Origin: Ilyonectria destructans
Taxonomy: Eukaryota; Ascomycota; Sordariomycetes; Hypocreales; Nectriaceae
Length of the DNA: 64,000 nucleotides
Assembly (NCBI GenBank): GCA_020740775.1
Contig: JAHEWK010000001.1
Coordinates: forward strand, 2,170,001-2,234,000
Direction: 5' to 3'
The notes beneath the pieces are model-generated. The model was not told the DNA's origin and did no database searches. It saw only the letters and a program-made list of their open reading frames with translations. Positions within the stretch are counted from its first letter, which is position 1. Every line of letters starts with the position of its first letter. This document shows positions 59,001-64,000 of this stretch, piece by piece. The translations under genes were made by a program, and so were the position numbers.

Positions 59001-62000
59001 CTCTCGATGCGGCTATGCGAGCGCTGGCTTATCCATTGAAAGCCACCTTATCTCGAGAGCAGCTCGGATGCGCCACACCAGGCACCCTTGCTGCACGTCT
59101 TCCCGCAAACAGCTGTAGTCTCGCAGCAGCTTCGCAGAAGGCTTGCAGAAGTGCCGCAGAAGTGCCACTCAACCCCAGGCGCTCTCAATACGCCAGGTGC
59201 TCGACTCCAAGCCACTCGTCTCGCCAAGCACCGGGAAGCATCCTTGATCGTGACACAAAGGCCGCTGTTTAGCTCCCCGCCCGTTGTCATAGCCGCGGGG
59301 CACGGCCGAGTGACCCCTCAGATAGAGCTATCTAATCACCTCCACTGCGATAACGCGATACAGACACCTCCCTAGGTCTCGCTATCTACCTTTGGCTACT
59401 TTCTGACCTACGTATCTAGTTCCCGAACAGCTCCTCTCATCTGTCTCCAGATGGTTGCCTTCAGCGATGCCGTTGCTGTGGCCAATTGGCCCAGCCACAA
59501 ACCCCTCCTTGCCACATATCCCCTAAACTCTCTGGTGCTCGGCCGCTGTACGTCGAGACTTTCCGCAGGGTTGCGTTCGCGACATGGAGGAATTCCCAGT
59601 CCAAACCGAACGCAGCTCTGTGAATAGATTCCTTATCCCAGGCTCTCCGGTCCTATCCCCGGGCTTGTCCACGCAAGCGCTCGAACTGGTTGCTGAAACC
59701 CACTCATCCTTGGTTCCCTCGCACTGCTGAAGTCGACACGAGTTGTGCAGCCGGTCAGCAGCGAAACACCCTAAGAAGCTCCGAGGAGCTATCATCCCGG
59801 CCAATATGTCCATCTTCTCTCCACCGATGAACCCTCCCTCAATCGAAACTACCATAGTGGTGGAGAAGAGGCTGGCTGGAGCTCGGATTGCGGGTTCTTG
59901 GCTTGGCCATCTAGGCTGCTTTAGAGATATATGGGTTTCCATTGTAACGCTGGGATAGCCGAGACCATGGCGTTTCCCAACTTGTTATCGTCGTCTTCGT
60001 CAAAATGGTGCGGCCGACACGAGTGCCGTTCTGTCATATCTTGGATCAGCTTTGGGCGCTTCCGTTACAGTGGAGTTGAAAGTTGCACCCAGGAGGAGTC
60101 TCTCGGATAGCCAGGATGCTGCAGATAATGTCATCTCCGAGCATCTCCTACCTCCTGCGGCGGACATGATGGCGAAACCAGCCCAGCGTAAGAACCGCAT
60201 CATCAGACAGAGGCGACGACGAACAAGCGCCTTATCAACAACCAGCAGCCCACTTCCCTGCCCACTCTCGCAACGTCGCTGTCCCACGCGCGTTTACGAA
60301 GAACCCCCGGTCCTATGTACTACCTTGGCCAGACGTCGCAATTGGACTCGGCATGCAGTCCCAGGGTTCTTAGTCCTGCGGACGCACCTCTTGATGCGCG
60401 GCACCCTGCAATGCAACCCCCCCAGACGACGCTCTTCGCTGACAAGTCATTTCTTCACCGGTTGCCGAATCTTGACAGAAACCAGAGTGCCTGGGGCCAT
60501 CAGATGCATCGTAGTACCCGAGTGCTTACCCTCCAGCCTGGACGATGGCCCGGCGCGATACGCCAGCGCTGAGGTTGTCATGGGCGTGGGATGGGGGCGA
60601 TGGGGGTTAGGGTGGCTCCGTCGACCGTCAATCAGCTTCAAGCCTGTTTCTGCTGCCGCCCACCTGGCCCGACGATGGGTGGACGGATGCTACCACGGCC
60701 TTCTTCGAGCTCTAACAGGCTGCAACCGGCCGCTACAAGCCTGGTGTTGTCAACTAGACCTCATCGACATGGGCGCCCCCGGTGTTCCCTGTATTGTGGA
60801 TGGAGGTGTCGGCAGATGGTTGATTGCGGGGCCTTCGATCTGTGCGAGAGGCCGTATCCAGGTCGGGAGCTTGATCCATGATTTCTGCCTTTGACACTGC
60901 TTGTCACCATTCCGCCATTGTTTTCTCTCTTCTCTCCATCTTTCCTCTTTTCTCTTCATCTTTCCTCTCTTCTCGCCCCGTCTGTCCTATTACCGCGTGT
61001 TTTTGTTCCGACCCTGTTGTTCCCCGCTCCCGCCCTATATCGTCCTCAACTAAGACGAACACATGCACTGCCGAACAGATCGGGCCAATCACTCGACTGC
61101 ACAATTCCTCACTGTCAGCAACTTGTCGTACAGAATCACCCCATCGATCGGGCGACATGGCGCACCATCGTCGCCATTGATAACCCAGCTTGGCGTTGGA
61201 TATAGTGGCGCCTCTAGTCCGGGGGAAAGGCTCCCGATGCGTGGCTTGTCCGTTCATATTTGCAGCCGAACGTGAAAAAAACACCTCTCAAGGTTGAGTG
61301 TTGTTTCAATCTAGGATTTCAACGCCCTCGTTGCAGCTCCTGCACCCAAGACTTGATTCTTGCTAGCGACGGGGCGACGGAGCCTGGTCCACAACCCCCC
61401 CCTGCACCAAACATGTGAAAGCCAGCACTGTGAATCTCTTCACCACAGAGCGATGCGCTCTTCTATCAAACTACCAAACCGTGGCTTCTTGAGTCGTTTA
61501 AGATAAGGCTGGTGTAACATACGAAGCCAAGCCCTTATCACCGATGCGTTACCGCCACTACATACTAATTTCTTTGCTCTGCTGTGCAACACCTCGACTT
61601 GACATCAACACACGCTGTGTGCGTTTATCCTCAGCCTCATGGCTATCCACTATCTACAGACGCAAGGACCCTCTCCCCACTCATACCCCCTCTCATCCGG
61701 GACCGACGTGCTGCAGCAGAACCCAACTGAAGATAGCCCTGGCACGGATGGTCGATGCATGTCAATCCTGGCGCTGTCCAGACGATCCCCCTTCTGAGGC
61801 TCCTTGTAAGTCCTCGTGCTAGCGTTGGAGGACACGGTCCAGGGGTGGCAAGCGGTTCATCATCTATCCGTCGATATCACTTTATCCCTGTCGGCCATCG
61901 ATCGATGGTCCGCGACGGCCCGCTAGGAGTATTGATCAACCAGGTAGCAAATGCTTGGGGGCGATTCGCAACACCGTACTGGATGTGGAGGAGGGTTACA

Positions 62001-63652
62001 GTCCTCCCTGTCACGGAGCCTGACGGTTGAAAACGGAGCTTGGCCGAGAAAACAAGAGTTCGTGCTCAACCAGGCCGGGAATTCGCCACCTCCTTCGGTT
62101 TTTTTCGGACGTCGCCGGTTTTACGCGAAGCCGGACTTCCTGTACTGGGGCCTCAAGAGCTGTGGTGTTTTCTAGGATGCATCATGGGTCCCGCCTCAAG
62201 CGTCTCCGCTCTCAAATGGCATTGATAATTTCGTCCGAAAGTTGCGGCATCCGGTAAAAAAGCACTTCTACCCGCCACGTCAACAACTCTGTAACGCCCG
62301 AAGCGCGTCATTCAAGGCGTCATTGTCAGACAAAAATATAAGCTGCCCTGGAGAGAGTTGCAGTTTGGAAGCAGAATGCACACCGATGTTGCCATCCCTG
62401 CTCGCTGAGGACCCTGTGGTGTGCAACCAGCAGGGCCCCCTTGGCAAAGCCATCGAACCGACGTGGGGCCATCCCGTCCCGTATGGTATCACGAACGGGG
62501 ATATTCTTCCGGCCATCATATTCTCTGGTGTAACTCAAGATTCGAGGCCGGCGAGGGTTTGGTTTGTTACATAATCTGATCAAATCCACCTTACAACGCC
62601 TCTTCCTGCATCTCGACGAGTTGAGTCGAGACCTTTGTTGGCGCGTTATCGCATGGAGATGGGTCAAAGAGCGATTCGGGAAGAGAGCAAACTTTTAACC
62701 AGGATAATCTGTCACATGGCTTGCGAGGAATCACACCGAGCGGAACCAACATGATAACATGCAGACCTTGGATTTACTGAACCCTGCTGTACGACGTAGA
62801 AAACGCAGCAATTCAAAATATCCAGGGCTGGTAACAGCCGCCCTTAAACTCATCTTGGATACCATCACACCACATTGACATGATGCAGCCACAGCAAAAC
62901 CCGTGGGCTGCATCATTGGCCTACCAAGCCACACACAACGAATGTGTAAGCATGGCCTTTGGCTGGTCCCTTAGCCATTCAGTCTTCCCCTCCACCCTCC
63001 GCAAGCTGGTGTTCCACAACAGCCGCATCAGGTCAAATGCATGCGCCATCGGTGTGCAGCCCAACGGCGCTGCAGCGCAACAGCCAAGATTTGCCGGGGG
63101 GTAGTAGTAGGGGCGTGTGCTTGGGCCCAGGCCAAACGGGCCTCGAGCACGCCTTTATGCAGGATGCGAGCAGGACGCCATCCTGGGCGAACTACGGGTT
63201 CCGCGAGGAGGGACGATACTCCCCTGTCCACGCCGACCTCCACGACTGGTCTCTGATGTGTTCGTATCGTCGATCTCCAGGCAAAAAAGCCCCGGCGTCC
63301 AGGATTGCCTTTGACCGGCTGCATGCAGGGCCTTAGCCCTCTGTATGTTCAGTGTGTGGGTGTGTGGCTAATGTTGGCGTCGTCGTCTGAGGATCTGAGG
63401 ACCGGCGGCCACTTTTATCGCGTCTCCCACTCATCATTTCGTCGTTCCCCGCGGCGGGGAGGGGACGTGGTCTCGTGGGGATGATTGCACCTTTGGCGGG
63501 AAACCAGGACGGGCAGGCCCGGTGCAATACAACACAGTACGGTATGATCGCTGTCACACCAGGCAGGCTGCAATCATCCAGTCTCATCGGGCTTGAAAAG
63601 AGCCATCGAGACCCTCCGGCCGCCCGCCGGGGCCGAAGTCAACCGGGGCTAT
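53027..63652. other. 10.6-kb stretch without a convincing gene
   Basis: The first 600 bp upstream of the Reg1-like gene are pyrimidine-rich on its strand (53.46-53.66 kb) and probably hold its 5' UTR and promoter. Beyond that, ORFs are short or mirrored on both strands, with Arg/Pro/Ser-rich products and no splice-supported conserved domain. The longest is a 280-codon ORF at 60052-60894 (plus strand), Arg-rich and unrecognised, which I treat as chance. No tRNA, 5S rRNA or transposase motif was found. Confidence 0.5.
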
Positions 63653-64000
63653 CTATGCTCTCGGAGCAAAGGCGACGTCGCGCGGCAGTCGGAAAGTAGC
63701 GCAGAACATCCGCTTCGCGGGTGCCACGTCCCGGACATCGTAGATAAGCACCTCGCCATCATTTTCGGGATCTCCAGGCTTGAGCATGACGCCAATTTCC
63801 TTTTCGATTCTCTGGCAGATATCGATGAGGGGGGTTTCATCGTCGGCCTTGACCGAGAAGCAGTGGACGTGGACCATGGGCAGCTTAGCTTCAGTGTGGG
63901 GGGCAAAGAGCTCCTCATGACCATGGTAGAGGCCACGGTAGTTGTGAAGAAACTCGATGGCAGACGCTGGTAGGTTCATGACGAAATGCGAGATAGTAGG
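63653..64000 (-). CDS. trm5: tRNA (guanine37-N1)-methyltransferase, C-terminal part (cut by window edge)
   Basis: The minus-strand frame is open from the right edge to TAG at 63653 (115 codons). It begins with SHFVMNLPASAIEFLHNY, the methyltransferase motif containing the conserved NLP, and continues with PMVHVHCFSV, DICQRIEKEIGV and the C-terminal YDVRDVAPAKRMFCATFRLP typical of Trm5, which methylates N1 of G37 in tRNAs for both cytosol and mitochondria. The Met at 63979 is internal, because the frame continues beyond the window. Most of the protein, including the S-adenosylmethionine-binding core, lies outside. Confidence 0.9.
   Translation of the reverse strand, partial: PTISHFVMNLPASAIEFLHNYRGLYHGHEELFAPHTEAKLPMVHVHCFSVKADDETPLIDICQRIEKEIGVMLKPGDPENDGEVLIYDVRDVAPAKRMFCATFRLPRDVAFAPRA

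Noticed and set aside
60052..60894. A 280-codon plus-strand ORF
   Set aside because: Arg-rich with no domain, no intron, no signal peptide and no conserved motif that I recognise; overlapping ORFs exist on the other strand. Kept only as part of the gene-free entry.
1..64000. CRISPR arrays, bacterial operons, rRNA genes and prophage
   Set aside because: No regularly spaced repeats with unique spacers, no ribosomal RNA segments and no phage genes were seen; the sequence is fungal.

Overview
The window reads as nuclear DNA of a filamentous ascomycete, most likely a Sordariomycete and possibly Hypocreales. Supporting features are short (about 45-120 nt) GT-AG introns with CTRAC-like branch points, third-position C/G-rich codons in the housekeeping genes, C2H2 plus Zn2Cys6 regulators, a DUF6546 F-box-like protein, a GH17 wall protein of the BtgE type and a CYT-4-like RNB protein. 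No bacterial, plasmid or viral gene was recognised. All exon models were built by eye from reading frames and splice signals; no similarity search was possible, so family names rest on remembered motifs.

Layout. 1-3.8 kb: a possible gene tail at the left edge, then no gene but a perfect 68-bp tandem duplication. 3.9-5.1 kb: mitochondrial cytochrome c peroxidase. 5.1-8.2 kb: no gene, one perfect 15-bp hairpin. 8.2-9.5 kb: old yellow enzyme-type oxidoreductase. 11.3-13.0 kb: protein disulfide isomerase, convergent with a 104-aa mitochondrial membrane protein (13.5-13.9 kb). 15.2-20.7 kb: a compact accessory block with two divergent unrecognised small genes sharing a palindrome-bearing promoter, a C2H2-Zn2Cys6 regulator, and a divergent pair of SRPBCC paralogues separated by a 12-bp minisatellite. 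20.9-21.8 kb: coding-like fragments, probably relics. 22.1-23.0 kb: HIT-finger protein (Vps71/SWR1 type). 24.4-26.1 kb: F-box-like DUF6546 protein. 27.4-30.0 kb: threonyl-tRNA synthetase with a cluster of Gcn4/CPC1-type sites in its promoter. 30.0-36.1 kb: no gene. 36.1-38.5 kb: WD40 protein. 39.9 kb: tRNA-Arg(CCG). 41.7-43.5 kb: GH17 cell wall glucanase. 45.7-48.9 kb: CYT-4/Dss1-type RNB protein. 51.2-53.0 kb: Reg1-type PP1 regulatory subunit. 53.0-63.65 kb: 10.6 kb without a convincing gene. 63.65-64 kb: C-terminal end of Trm5.

How the genes relate. Most are unlinked housekeeping functions: mitochondrial peroxide detoxification, ER oxidative folding, tRNA charging and modification, mitochondrial RNA turnover, chromatin remodelling, glucose signalling and wall remodelling. 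The one stretch that looks like a functional unit is 15.2-20.7 kb, where small proteins of plausible ligand-binding or cyclase folds sit beside a pathway-type regulator, without any recognisable backbone synthase. It is the best candidate here for an undescribed system, but the link between these genes is inference from proximity and promoter architecture.
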